64,000 nt of DNA from Agromyces allii (GCF_009749385.1 NZ_WBIN01000007.1:243581-307580); one strand, 5' to 3'; counted from the stretch's first letter, positions 8,519 to 16,741 are shown. Program-made: numbers and translations. The notes: generated by a model not told the origin, from the letters alone.

Positions 8519-9616
8519 TCACTCGCCCAGCCAGCGGTTGAACTGGTCGAGCACGGCGTCGATGTTCTCGGAGTAGTAGCCGACGTCCTGCTTGATCGAG
8601 TTCGTGACGTTGTCGCCGATGGGTAGGAACTGCTGCACGTCGTCGGGGAACGACGAGGGCTCGAGGCCGATGACCGAAGCCGGGATGGGCGTCGGCACCT
8701 TGCTCGCGAACGCGATCTGGCCGTCGGTGTTCTCGATGACGTTCGCGAGCAGCTGCTGCGCGGCGGCCGCGTTCGGGGCGTCGGCCGGGATCGACCACAC
8801 CGAGTTCGAGTAGCCGGCCTCGTTCCAGGTGATGGAGGCCGGGAAGCCGTTCTCGGAGGCCGCGACGAACGCGCGGTTCGCCCAGAGGATGCCGATGTCG
8901 CACGACCCGTTCTCGAACGACTCGATCGACTGGGCGCCGCTGGTCCACCAGGTGATGTCACTCTTGATCTCGTCGAGCTTGCCGAGCGCGCGGTCGACGT
9001 CGAGCGGGTAGAGCTCGTCGGGCGCGACGCCGTCGGCGAGCAGGGCAGCCTCGAGGGTCCAGCCGTACTGCGGGTTGTTGAAGAAGCAGCGCTTGCCGGG
9101 GAACGTGTCGAGGTCCCACAGGTCGGCCATCTCCGACGGCTTCTCGTCGGGGTAGGCCTCGTCGTCCCACGTGAGCACCATGCCGAACGTGCCGACCTCG
9201 ATGCCGTAGTCGCTGTAGGTGCCCTCGACGAGCTTGTCGACGGGCACGATCGAGGTGTCGATCTTCGCGAGGTAGCCCTCGTCGGCGGCCTTCTCGGCGT
9301 CGTTCACGGTGGGCAGGAAGGCGAGGCTCCACGGCACCTGGCCGGCTTCGGAGGCGGCGAAGAACTTCGTCGCGGCCTCGTTGTAGTCGTCGGTGACCGT
9401 CACGCCGGTGTCGGCGGTGAAGTCGGCGAACAGGGTCGAGTTCAGCTCCTCCCAGACCTGGCCGCCGCTGGTGTCGTAGAAGAGGATGTCGCCGCTGATG
9501 GCGCCGTCCTCCGACGGGGCGCTGGTGCCTTCGGAAGAACACGAGGTGAGGGCGATCGCCGAGGCGATCGTCGCGGCTCCTGCGAACAGGAGGCGGTGAC
9601 GACGGATGGTTCTCAT
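8519..9616 (-). CDS. ABC transporter substrate-binding lipoprotein (PotD-like)
   Basis: 365 residues. The signal sequence MRTIRRHRLLFAGAATIASA ends in lipobox ALTSC (Cys26), then a Ser/Glu-rich linker. The mature part has the two-lobed fold of extracellular solute-binding protein family 1/PotD: ISGDILFYDTSGGQ as first strand, WSLAFLPTVNDAEKAADEGY, and GSCDIGILWANRAFVA in the cleft region. TAGGAG lies before the ATG. The ATPase and fused permease are upstream on the same strand, but a 209-base gap separates this gene from the ATPase, so it may have its own promoter or be attenuated. Families of this type carry polyamines, thiamine, iron or organic acids; the context suggests a carboxylated sugar or keto acid. 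Confidence 0.88.
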   Translation of the reverse strand: MRTIRRHRLLFAGAATIASAIALTSCSSEGTSAPSEDGAISGDILFYDTSGGQVWEELNSTLFADFTADTGVTVTDDYNEAATKFFAASEAGQVPWSLAFLPTVNDAEKAADEGYLAKIDTSIVPVDKLVEGTYSDYGIEVGTFGMVLTWDDEAYPDEKPSEMADLWDLDTFPGKRCFFNNPQYGWTLEAALLADGVAPDELYPLDVDRALGKLDEIKSDITWWTSGAQSIESFENGSCDIGILWANRAFVAASENGFPASITWNEAGYSNSVWSIPADAPNAAAAQQLLANVIENTDGQIAFASKVPTPIPASVIGLEPSSFPDDVQQFLPIGDNVTNSIKQDVGYYSENIDAVLDQFNRWLGE

Positions 9617-9825
9617 TGCTGCTCCTAGATTTCTCGTGACGCTGGGGTGGTGCTCGGGCTGTGATGCGGTGCTGGTGATGCTCTGCCGTGGTGCGGTGGT
9701 GCCGTTCTGGTGCGGGTGGCGACCTGTGGTGCGTGGTGCCGAAGGTGCTGCGGGAAGGGTCGAGGGGCGGATGCCGCGGCGCGGCGTCAGCGGCTGGTGC
9801 GTGTCTGGGCGCTAGGCCGCGGGCG

Positions 9826-10992
9826 TTAGGCCTTCGGCTCCGGCTCGGCCGCCACGAGGGCGACCTCGCCGGGCCGCACGAGCAGCGACACGTGGTCTCC
9901 GACCGCGGGCGCGGGTGCGGCCGGATCGAGGTCGACCGAGCACGCGATGCCCGAGGCGTCGAGGTGGATGCTGCGGCGCTGGCCGAGGAAGCGCACCTCG
10001 GTGATGACCGCGCCCGCGAGCCGGGTGAGTCCGGCGGGCACGGGCGTGGCGGCGCCGGCCGCGCCGAGCACGAGCTGCTCGGGGCGTACCGAGCACACGA
10101 CGTCGTCACCCATGATGGCCGGGTTGGCGCGAGCGACGAGGTCGTGGTCGCCGACCCGCACGGTCGCGGTGCTGCCGTCACTGCTGACGAGGCTTCCTGG
10201 GAACAGGTTCGTCTTGCCGAGGAACTTCGCGACGAAGAGATCCTTCGGCTCGCGGTAGAGCTGCTCGGGCGTGCCGAGCTGGCAGATTCGGCCGTCGCGC
10301 ATGACGCCCATGCGGTCGGAGAGGATGAACGCCTCCTCCTGGTCGTGCGTGACGTAGACGGCGGTCGTGTTCGACTCCTGCTGGATGCGTCGAACCTCGG
10401 CGCCGAGCTCCTCGCGGAGTCCGCGGTCGAGGGCGCCGAGCGGCTCGTCGAGCAGCAGCACGCGCGGGTTCTGCGCGAGCGCGCGGCCCAGCGCGACGCG
10501 CTGCTGCTGGCCGCCGCTGAGCTGGGCGGGGTATCGGTCGCCGAACCCGCCGAGTGCGACGAGGTCGACCATCTCGGCGACGCGGGCGGCGCGCTTCGCG
10601 CCCGGCATCTTGCGCACCTTCAGGCCGTACTCGATGTTCTCGGCGACCGTCAGGTGCGGGAACAGGGCGTAGTTCTGGAAGACGAACCCGATGTCGCGCT
10701 TCTGGGTGGGCGTGCGCGTGACATCCGTGCCGTCGATGTGAAGCGTGCCGCGCGCGGGGTCGAGCAGGCCCGCGATGATGCGGAGCAGGGTCGTCTTGCC
10801 CGAGCCGCTCGGGCCGAGCAGGGTGAAGAACTCGCCGGCGTGCACGTGCAGGTCGGTGTCGGCGAGGGCTGGCACGCCGTTGTAGTCGAGGCCGATGTCG
10901 GAGACGACGACCTCGCCCCGGCGTTCGCCCGAGAGCCCGGGTGCGGTGGTGGCGTCGGCGCCGCGTGTGCGGCGGGCGGTCGAGAGGGTCAT
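9826..10992 (-). CDS. ABC transporter ATP-binding protein (PotA-like)
   Basis: 388 residues from the ATG at 10990-10992; the longer open frame upstream is antisense to the permease gene. Motifs in order: Walker A GPSGSGKT (about 59-66), Q-loop FVFQNYALFPH, signature LSGGQQQRVALGRAL, Walker B RVLLLDEPLGALD, H-loop THDQEEAF. A C-terminal TOBE domain (about 290-380) is typical of importers of the spermidine/putrescine/iron class. The protein energises import at the inner face of the membrane. Its start overlaps the permease stop by 4 bases (ATGA), so the two are made in stoichiometric balance. Confidence 0.95.
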   Translation of the reverse strand: MTLSTARRTRGADATTAPGLSGERRGEVVVSDIGLDYNGVPALADTDLHVHAGEFFTLLGPSGSGKTTLLRIIAGLLDPARGTLHIDGTDVTRTPTQKRDIGFVFQNYALFPHLTVAENIEYGLKVRKMPGAKRAARVAEMVDLVALGGFGDRYPAQLSGGQQQRVALGRALAQNPRVLLLDEPLGALDRGLREELGAEVRRIQQESNTTAVYVTHDQEEAFILSDRMGVMRDGRICQLGTPEQLYREPKDLFVAKFLGKTNLFPGSLVSSDGSTATVRVGDHDLVARANPAIMGDDVVCSVRPEQLVLGAAGAATPVPAGLTRLAGAVITEVRFLGQRRSIHLDASGIACSVDLDPAAPAPAVGDHVSLLVRPGEVALVAAEPEPKA

Positions 10993-12767
10993 GGCTTCTC
11001 CTGTCGGGCCGAGAGTTGGGCCGTTCGGCGGCTGGTCGCACGGCTGGTCACGCTGCGCACGACCACGATGGCCACGACGACGAGCACGAGCAGCGAGGCG
11101 ACGGCGGGCACCGTGGGAACGATGCCGCTCTCGAGGTACTTGTAGATCGTGACGGGCAGGGTCTTGGTCGGGCCGGTCTGGATGAAGAGCGCGAGCACGA
11201 CCTCGTCCCACGAGGTGACGAACGCGATCGCGAAGGCGCCGATGACGCTCGGCATGATGCCGCGCACGACGATGGTCCAGAAGGCTCTGGCCCGCGAGGC
11301 GCCGAGGGTCCAGGCGGCGGCTTCGATGCCGCGGTCGGCCGAGCTCATGGCCGCGACGATGAGCGCGTAGCTGAGCGGCGCCGCGATGATCGTGTGGGCG
11401 AGGATCAGGCCGATCACCGAGCCCGTGAGGCCGAGCTTCAGCTGCACGTCGAACATGCCGATCGCGAGCAGGATGGCCGGGGTCACGATGGGCGCGAACG
11501 CGAGTCCGCCGATGACCGCCTTCCACGTGGTCGAGGTCATGCGGCTCGTCACCCTCGCGAGAATGAGCGCCATGCCGACCGAGAGCGCCGCGGTGCCGGT
11601 CGCCACGATGATGCTCTGCCAGATGGGGCCGAGCCACGCCTGGCTCGTGAACACCTCGCCGAACCAGCGCAGGGTGAACCCGCGCGGCGGGAAGACGACC
11701 GTTCCGGTCTCGCCGACCGCGAGCGGGAAGACGAAGAGCACCGGAATGACGAGGAACGCGATCGTGATGAAGCTCACCACCGCCGAGACGGCCATCCACG
11801 GCGACCAGCGGAACGGCAGCGAGGTGCTGACGCCCTTGGCCTGCGACGGACCGATGCCGCCGGGCTGGAAGCTGCCGGCCACCTTCACGACGCCGACGTA
11901 GCAGATGATCGTCGCGATGAGCAGGAGGATGCCCATGGCGCTCGCGATGCCCCACTGGTACACGTCGATCTGCTGCTGGATGTAGACCGAGATCGTCTGC
12001 TCCTGCGGTCCGCCGAGAATCGCCGGCACGAGGAAGAAGCTGAGCCCGAGGATGAACACGAGCAGCGCGCCGCTCACGAGCGATCCGCGCACCATGGGCA
12101 GGTAGACGGTGAAGAACGTGCGCACCGACGAAGCCCCGAGCGTGCGGGCCGCGAGCACGAGGTTGTCGTCGACCGAGGTCATGCCCGCGTAGAGCACGAG
12201 CACCATGTAGGGCAGCAGGTACATGACCGTGCCGACGAGCGTGCCCGCCTGGGTGTAGAGGAGCGAGGTCTCGCCGAACCCGAGCGCGAGGCTCAACTGG
12301 TTGACGATGCCGTTCGGGCTGAGGATCGACGTGACCGCGAAGAGTCGAACGACGATCGAGACCCAGAACGGCACGAGGATCAGCAGGAGCAGCAGGCCCG
12401 CGGTGCGCTTCGAGAGCCGCGAGATGAAGTACGCGGTCGGGAACCCGAGCAGCACGGTGAGCAGCGTCGAGTTGATCGCGAGCAGCACCGTGCGCCACTC
12501 GATGCGCAGCAGGAAGTCGTCGATGAAGATCTTCTGGTAGTTCGAGAAGTCGATCACGGGCGCCGCGGCGTCGAACTTGCCGTCGGGGCTGAGCGAGCGC
12601 AGCAGCACGCTGACGACGGGCCAGACGAAGAAGACCAGGTAGATCGCGACGACGGGGGCGAGCAGTGCGATGCGCCCGGCGATGGTGCCGATGCGTCGCC
12701 GGATGACGGGGGCGGCGTTGATCGCCAGGGGGGTCGTGGGGGTCGGGGCGTCCGTCGTCGCGGTCAT
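10989..12767 (-). CDS. Fused two-domain ABC transporter permease
   Basis: 592 residues with about 12 membrane segments. Two BPD_transp_1 domains are fused in one chain, as in FbpB/ThiP, replacing separate PotB and PotC. Each half carries the EAA-type coupling loop: AARTLGASSVRTFFTVYLP in the first, EAAAWTLGASRARAFWTIVV in the second. It forms the channel for the lipoprotein at 8519-9616 and the ATPase at 9826-10992. The palindrome CCGAAATCTGATTTCGG at 12804-12820 lies 36 bases upstream of the ATG and is a likely operator. The cupin and dehydrogenase genes lie just upstream on the same strand. Confidence 0.92.
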   Translation of the reverse strand: MTATTDAPTPTTPLAINAAPVIRRRIGTIAGRIALLAPVVAIYLVFFVWPVVSVLLRSLSPDGKFDAAAPVIDFSNYQKIFIDDFLLRIEWRTVLLAINSTLLTVLLGFPTAYFISRLSKRTAGLLLLLILVPFWVSIVVRLFAVTSILSPNGIVNQLSLALGFGETSLLYTQAGTLVGTVMYLLPYMVLVLYAGMTSVDDNLVLAARTLGASSVRTFFTVYLPMVRGSLVSGALLVFILGLSFFLVPAILGGPQEQTISVYIQQQIDVYQWGIASAMGILLLIATIICYVGVVKVAGSFQPGGIGPSQAKGVSTSLPFRWSPWMAVSAVVSFITIAFLVIPVLFVFPLAVGETGTVVFPPRGFTLRWFGEVFTSQAWLGPIWQSIIVATGTAALSVGMALILARVTSRMTSTTWKAVIGGLAFAPIVTPAILLAIGMFDVQLKLGLTGSVIGLILAHTIIAAPLSYALIVAAMSSADRGIEAAAWTLGASRARAFWTIVVRGIMPSVIGAFAIAFVTSWDEVVLALFIQTGPTKTLPVTIYKYLESGIVPTVPAVASLLVLVVVAIVVVRSVTSRATSRRTAQLSARQEKP

Positions 12768-12803
12768 GTCAGCTCCTCTCGTTCATGATTTTGAAACACC
12801 GTA

Positions 12804-12820
12804 CCGAAATCTGATTTCGG
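12804..12820. promoter_or_regulatory. IclR-like palindromic operator
   Basis: Perfect 7-bp inverted repeat with a 3-base centre (CCGAAAT-CTG-ATTTCGG), directly abutting the cupin stop and 36 bases before the permease start. Arm length, AT-rich inner arm and 3-base centre match the palindromes at 14357 and 14687, although the sequence differs. A role as RNA hairpin is possible, but the AT-rich stem is weak. Confidence 0.55.
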
Positions 12821-13252
12821 TCAGATGTCGGCGGTGTTCCGTTGGGTTTCGGATGCCTCGGAGGAGGCTGCGGCGGGGGTTTCCGTAGCGGCAGCCGGCA
12901 CCGCGTCGAAGATCGTGTAGACCTTGCGCACCGTCGCGGAGACCCGCCAGGTGCCGGTCCAGCCGGGTTCGAGCACGAGCACCGAGCCGGGCGCGATGCG
13001 CGTGACCGACCCGTCGGCGTGCGTGATCGAGCCCTCCCCCGAGAGGAACTGCATGACCTCGCCGCTCGTGGGCTTGGCCGAGGCGAACTCCCCGGGCGTG
13101 ACCTCCCAGACGCCGATCTCGAGCCCGTCGCGCACGGCGAGCACGTGCTCGGCGGTCTGCGGGTCGCCCGCGAGCACCCGGGCGGGTGCCCCGGTCGGCT
13201 CGAGCGCGAGGTCGCGCAGTTCTGCGGGCGTGTAGTCGGCGGCGAGGCTCAT
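12821..13252 (-). CDS. DUF861-type cupin protein
   Basis: 143 residues from the ATG at 13250-13252; the longer frame upstream is antisense to the dehydrogenase gene. A single cupin barrel is visible: GEVMQFLSGEGSITHADGS, then PGSVLVLEPGWTGTWRV and VRKVYTIF, the signature of the DUF861/(S)-ureidoglycine aminohydrolase-type cupins. Many family members lack a full metal site and act as small-ligand or accessory proteins. The start overlaps the dehydrogenase stop by 4 bases (ATGA), indicating shared metabolism of a hydroxy or keto acid. Residues 118-143 are an Ala/Thr/Ser-rich tail without predicted function. Confidence 0.8.
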   Translation of the reverse strand: MSLAADYTPAELRDLALEPTGAPARVLAGDPQTAEHVLAVRDGLEIGVWEVTPGEFASAKPTSGEVMQFLSGEGSITHADGSVTRIAPGSVLVLEPGWTGTWRVSATVRKVYTIFDAVPAAATETPAAASSEASETQRNTADI

Positions 13253-14328
13253 GAGTGCTCCAGGGTGGGGACGGCGGTGGCGGCGGTGGCTTCGGTGGTG
13301 ACGGATGCCGCGTGGCGGCCGGCTGCGGATGATGCGGCGGCAGCGACATCCGCGAGCTGCTGACGGTTGACGAGCGAGGGGATGTCGCGCCCGCGCAGCA
13401 CCGCCGCGCAGCGTTCGGCGAGGCGCGCGCGCAGGCGCTGCTCGGAGGCCTCGGAGTACCACGCGAGGTGGTTCGTGATGATCGCGTTGGGCGCGGCGAG
13501 CAGCGGGTCGTCGGCCGCGGGCGGCTCGGTCTCGAGCACGTCGAGGGCGGCGAACGCGAGGCGCCCGTCGTGCAGGGCCGCGGCGAGCGCGGCGCCGTCG
13601 ACGAGTCCGCCGCGCGAGACGTTCACGAGCGTCGCGGTCGGCTTCATGCGCGCGATCGCGTCGGCGCCGATGAGGTGATGCGTGGCCGCGCTGAGCGGAA
13701 GGTGCAGGCTCACGACGTCGCCCTCGGCGAGCGCGGTGTCGAGGTCGACGAGCTCGACACCCTCGATCGCGCCGGCGTACGGGTCGTGCGCGATGATGCG
13801 CCCGACGAACGGACGCATGAGGCGAATCACCTCGCGCCCGATGCGCCCCACCCCGATGAGCGAGAGCGTCGCCGTCGACAGCGGCGCGATGGGCCGCAGC
13901 TGCGCCCAGTCGGCCCACTCGCCGCGGCGCACGAGCGCGTCAGCGGCGGTGATGCGCCGGTTCGCGTCGAGCATGAGCGCGGCCGCGTGCGTCGCGACCT
14001 CCTCCTCGCAGTAGTCGGGCACGTTCACCACGGCGATCCCCCGAGCGGATGCCGCGGCCAGATCGATCGTGTCGACCCCCACGCCGTACCGGCCGATGAC
14101 CTTCCACGTGGGGTTCGCGTCCATGACCTCGGCCGTGATGTCGGCGTACTGCACGAGCACGCCGTCGGCGGGGGACGGAGTGTCGCCCGTCGCGCGCTCG
14201 TCTCGAGCATCGCGCACGCTGACACCGACGGATGCCGCAGCCGCCGACTCGACGTCGACGCTGCCGTACGACGAGTCGAGCACCTCGAGCAGCGGCGTCA
14301 CGCCACCCTGTTCCGAACCACCGGTCAC
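13249..14328 (-). CDS. C-terminal-binding-protein-like 2-hydroxyacid dehydrogenase
   Basis: 359 residues, phosphoglycerate-dehydrogenase/CtBP-like. NAD motif LIGVGRIGREVIRLM, catalytic Arg in NVSRGGLVDG, Glu in LETEPP, and His in ITNHLAWYS. The substrate loop YGVGVDTIDLAAA is well preserved. The last 45 residues are Ala/Thr-rich and probably unstructured. It is first gene of the operon that continues into the cupin and then the ABC permease and ATPase. Two copies of an IclR-like operator lie upstream at 14357 and 14687, the nearer one 29 bases from the ATG, where a bound regulator would block transcription. Substrate unknown. Confidence 0.88.
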   Translation of the reverse strand: MTGGSEQGGVTPLLEVLDSSYGSVDVESAAAASVGVSVRDARDERATGDTPSPADGVLVQYADITAEVMDANPTWKVIGRYGVGVDTIDLAAASARGIAVVNVPDYCEEEVATHAAALMLDANRRITAADALVRRGEWADWAQLRPIAPLSTATLSLIGVGRIGREVIRLMRPFVGRIIAHDPYAGAIEGVELVDLDTALAEGDVVSLHLPLSAATHHLIGADAIARMKPTATLVNVSRGGLVDGAALAAALHDGRLAFAALDVLETEPPAADDPLLAAPNAIITNHLAWYSEASEQRLRARLAERCAAVLRGRDIPSLVNRQQLADVAAAASSAAGRHAASVTTEATAATAVPTLEHS

Positions 14329-14356
14329 TCGTCACCACTCCCTCGTCGTTGCGATT

Positions 14357-14373
14357 TTGGAATGGTATTCCAA
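14357..14373. promoter_or_regulatory. IclR-like operator, copy 1
   Basis: Perfect 7-3-7 palindrome TTGGAATGGTATTCCAA, 29 bases upstream of the dehydrogenase ATG at 14328. Its core GGAATGGTATTCC recurs at 14687, and both are preceded by CGATTT. E. coli IclR recognises similar TGGAAAT-type arms. Confidence 0.65.
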
Positions 14374-14546
14374 GATTCTCGAAAGCCGCAAGAGTCACTT
14401 CAAAAGGCGGGACAAGTGGTCCTGGTGAGCGGGCTCGGCCGGACGAGTCGTTGCGAGCGGCGGCACTGGCGGGGTCAGATGAGCCAACGGCGCGAACGGC
14501 CCAGATTTCGCTCGGAGGATCGGCGAGCTCGATCGGGGGAATAGAC

Positions 14547-14580
14547 AGGGCGCTGGACGACCTCCATCGCCCAGCGCCCT
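14547..14580. other. Perfect 10-bp inverted repeat (stem-loop)
   Basis: AGGGCGCTGG (14547-14556) pairs with CCAGCGCCCT (14571-14580) around a 14-base loop. It lies midway between the two IclR-like operators in a 459-base gap (14329-14787) with no credible gene. It may be a terminator or mark of an unannotated small RNA. Confidence 0.5.
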
Positions 14581-14686
14581 CGCGCCCGAAGATCCACTTC
14601 GCCGTGAATCCGGTTCGCAACTTCTCCGGGTGCCCCCACCAACCGATTCGCGTGTTCCCTATCAATGCGCGACCCGTGCCGATTTC

Positions 14687-14701
14687 TGGAATGGTATTCC
14701 A
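14687..14701. promoter_or_regulatory. IclR-like operator, copy 2
   Basis: Perfect 6-3-6 palindrome TGGAATGGTATTCCA with the same GGAATGGTATTCC core as copy 1, 330 bases away. It could loop with copy 1 or control another transcript in the gap. Confidence 0.6.
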
Positions 14702-14775
14702 CCGCAACCAGCACAACAACCCCGACCGAGGATTCCTCTCCGCGTCACTCCCTCGCCGCCGCGATATCACCGCGA

Positions 14776-14781
14776 TATACT
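14776..14781 (+). promoter_or_regulatory. -10 box (TATACT) of leaderless toxin-antitoxin operon
   Basis: TATACT ends 6 bases before the GTG at 14788, predicting a leaderless mRNA. GCGATAT is directly repeated at 14761 and 14771, overlapping the promoter, and may be the site where the HTH antitoxin represses itself. Confidence 0.6.
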
Positions 14782-14787
14782 CGGCGT

Positions 14788-15255
14788 GTGACCGCCAGAC
14801 AGCCGGATGCCGCAACGCTCGTGCGGCGCGCGCGCGAAGACGCCGGGCTCTCGCAGCGCGCGCTGGCGACCCTGGCCGGCATCAAGCAGCCGAACCTCGC
14901 GATGATCGAGTCGGGCGCCCGGGTGCCGAGCGACGAACTCCGGGAGCGAATCCTGCGCGCCGCCCGGATGCGGCCATCGATTCCCCTCGAACTCTTCGCC
15001 GAGCGCATCCTCGAACTCGCCCCCAAGTACGGCGTCAGTGACATCCGCGTCTTCGGCTCGGCCGCTCGCGGAACCGACACCGCCGACAGCGATGTCGACC
15101 TCCTCGTCGAGGCCGGCCCCGAGGTCGACTTCCTGACCCTCGCCGCCTTCCGCCAAGAGGTGGCTGACCTCATCGGTTTCCCGGTCGACGCCGTGGTCGA
15201 CGATGACTCGGACCCGGTCGTGCGGGCCCTTCGTCGCGAAGCAGTGCCCCTGTGA
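14788..15255 (+). CDS. HTH-nucleotidyltransferase antitoxin (MntA-type)
   Basis: 155 residues from the GTG at 14788, chosen because it follows a -10 box and begins the HTH domain directly. Residues about 8-60 are an XRE-type HTH (LVRRAREDAGLSQRALATLA, then KQPNLAMIESGARVPS). Residues about 75-150 are a minimal nucleotidyltransferase with GSAARGTDTADSDVDLLV, the GSx10DxD signature with metal-binding aspartates. In MntA/HepT systems the MNT protein neutralises the HEPN RNase by adding adenylates near its active site. Here the nucleotidyltransferase is fused to its own DNA-binding repressor domain. It overlaps the HEPN gene by 4 bases (GTGA), the standard layout. Confidence 0.88.
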   Translation: MTARQPDAATLVRRAREDAGLSQRALATLAGIKQPNLAMIESGARVPSDELRERILRAARMRPSIPLELFAERILELAPKYGVSDIRVFGSAARGTDTADSDVDLLVEAGPEVDFLTLAAFRQEVADLIGFPVDAVVDDDSDPVVRALRREAVPL

Positions 15256-15674
15256 CCGGCGGCGACTCCGATGCACCTCGCGGCCGGTTCACCGCTCGCC
15301 CCAGAACCGACGGTGATGGTTCTGAGCGCTCACGTGAACGCCTCGCCGCAGAGGTCGCCCGACTCCGCTCGCGCTTCGAGCGCGCCACTCGTGACGGCCG
15401 CGAGGCGTTCGCTGACACCGAATCCGACGCTTACGACATCGGCATGCTCGCGGTCATCCACCTCGCCGATCTGGTGAACCGCCAACTCCCCGACGAGATC
15501 GCGGCCGCCCTGCCCCGACTCGCCCGCGACGGCCTCCGAGCCACCCGCAACATCGCCGCGCACAATTACGCCGGCCTCGACAACGCCCGCCTCTGGGAGA
15601 CCGTCTCGACCCACGCCCCGGCGCTCCTCGACGCGATCGATGCCGCCTCGGTCACGTCGGACGGCCAGGCGTAG
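15252..15674 (+). CDS. HEPN toxin (HepT-type RNase)
   Basis: 140 residues with a GTG start overlapping the antitoxin stop. The predicted all-alpha HEPN fold carries RNIAAHNY, an RX4H motif with the trailing Tyr typical of HepT/DUF86-like toxins; Arg and His form the RNase site. The N-terminal 35 residues are basic and low in complexity. HepT toxins cut RNA or tRNA when unmodified by MntA, giving abortive infection or plasmid stabilisation. The pair sits 3 kb before the defence island, and HEPN domains recur inside it (38773-42168 and 52432-58932). The strong hairpin at 15702-15735 ends the operon. Confidence 0.82.
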   Translation: MTGGDSDAPRGRFTARPRTDGDGSERSRERLAAEVARLRSRFERATRDGREAFADTESDAYDIGMLAVIHLADLVNRQLPDEIAAALPRLARDGLRATRNIAAHNYAGLDNARLWETVSTHAPALLDAIDAASVTSDGQA

Positions 15675-15701
15675 TTCTTGTTGGGTGATTGCCCGAGTGA
15701 G

Positions 15702-15735
15702 GCTCGCTCGCTCACCGCGCTTGAGGCGAGCGAGC
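15702..15735. terminator. Hairpin between convergent genes
   Basis: GCTCGCTCGC (15702-15711) pairs with GCGAGCGAGC (15726-15735), extendable by TCA/TGA to a 13-bp stem with a 7-8 base loop. It lies between the HepT stop and the convergent gene at 15761 and can serve both. Confidence 0.75.
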
Positions 15736-15760
15736 ACATCGGCTTCGCGGGTAAGGCTGG

Positions 15761-16414
15761 TCAGTGGACCTCGGAGAATCTCCACGCGGGCTCGCCGCTG
15801 AACGGAGGATTCAAGAGCCCTGGCTGAGTAGCGAGGTCCTCGAAGAGTGACGCATCGTCGCGGTCCATTGCAGGCTCCGAGAGTGACGGCAGGTATGCCT
15901 CGTCGAGCGACCTTCCAGACGCATACTTGACGAGATCTACGACGCCGCAGACACCTCGGAACTCCGAGTAAAGCAGCACCCAACGGAGTGGAGCATCGGG
16001 TTCAGCGATCCGTCCAAAGAGTTCATGAAGTCGCGAGTACGTCGCGTTGATTCGGAATCGTTGTCTCAGCGGATCCATGTAGACGCCACCCCAGCCGTGC
16101 TGGATGAATGCGGCGATCGGCCCGCTCGTCGTCACGAGATTGAGCCCGTACGAGTTCATACCGTGCCCAGCGTGGCAGAGATCGAACATTGCACCACCTT
16201 CAAGCAGCCTGTCCAGCACCGCCTTCACGTGAAACATGTAGAGGTCATCGCCTGCATCGAGGTGTCCGATGCGGTCGGTACTGGCCCAGTTCCACGGCCC
16301 GATCTTCGTGATATCGCGAAGGTCGGTGTCGCCCGTCGGCGGCACGACGAGCCCGGCCGAGGCCAGCGTCGCGAGCATCTCCATCGGTTCGACTTCCCGG
16401 TCGTCGAAGGTCAT
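15761..16414 (-). CDS. Hypothetical protein
   Basis: 217 residues, family not recognised. The sequence looks like a soluble mixed-fold protein: an N-terminal segment with GLVVPPTGDTDLRDI, a central part with MFDLCHAGHGMNSYGLN and HGWGGVYMD, then GRIAEPDAPLRWVLLYSEFRGVCGVVDL. Cysteine and histidine in DLCHAGHG could bind metal, but this is speculative. Amino-acid composition and third-position GC support real coding. The ATG at 16414 has no strong ribosome site. It is transcribed toward the HepT operon and is separated from the DUF6994-like gene by 327 bases, so it is probably a single-gene unit. Confidence 0.6.
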   Translation of the reverse strand: MTFDDREVEPMEMLATLASAGLVVPPTGDTDLRDITKIGPWNWASTDRIGHLDAGDDLYMFHVKAVLDRLLEGGAMFDLCHAGHGMNSYGLNLVTTSGPIAAFIQHGWGGVYMDPLRQRFRINATYSRLHELFGRIAEPDAPLRWVLLYSEFRGVCGVVDLVKYASGRSLDEAYLPSLSEPAMDRDDASLFEDLATQPGLLNPPFSGEPAWRFSEVH

Positions 16415-16741
16415 GGGACCGCCTATCTCGTCATCGAACTGGTGCCATCCTCAGTCACCCGGACTCCCGCCTCGCGAGCGGTGTGGCTCAGCCTCCCACG
16501 GATGCTGCCGTGAATCCATGTCATCACGGTTGCCACCTCTGTATCGAACGATTGCGTTGCCGCGTCGACGTCGGCACGCCGGGGGCGCACCCGTTGGTCT
16601 CGCCGCTTTGCGCGCCGCGCGCAGTGAGTCGCGGGCCTTGCGTCGAGTCAGGCGATGCGACAGTGAGCAGCCGAGGCTCCTCTCCGATTCGGGCCGCGTC
16701 ACTCCGTCATCGCCGCGATGCCGCCCACGCCACGCCGCCGG
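16415..16741. other. Gap without recognisable gene
   Basis: 327 bases between two minus-strand genes. Short frames on both strands are Arg/Ser-rich shadows. No hairpin, repeat or clear promoter was recognised, though the promoter of the 15761-16414 gene must lie here. Confidence 0.5.

Noticed and set aside
9826..12498. 890-residue frame as one large ABC protein
   Set aside because: The upstream part is Arg/His-rich antisense of the permease; the ATPase starts at 10992 with ATGA coupling.
10941..12788. Long plus-strand frame rich in Arg, Glu and His opposite the permease
   Set aside because: Composition is that of an antisense shadow in high-GC DNA; the permease frame has clear membrane segments and EAA loops.
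12821..13918. 365-residue frame including the cupin
   Set aside because: The upstream part is antisense to the dehydrogenase at 13249-14328; the cupin starts at 13252.
14475..14714. 79-residue minus-strand frame in the operator gap
   Set aside because: No ribosome site or family pattern; it spans the perfect hairpin, which suggests non-coding.
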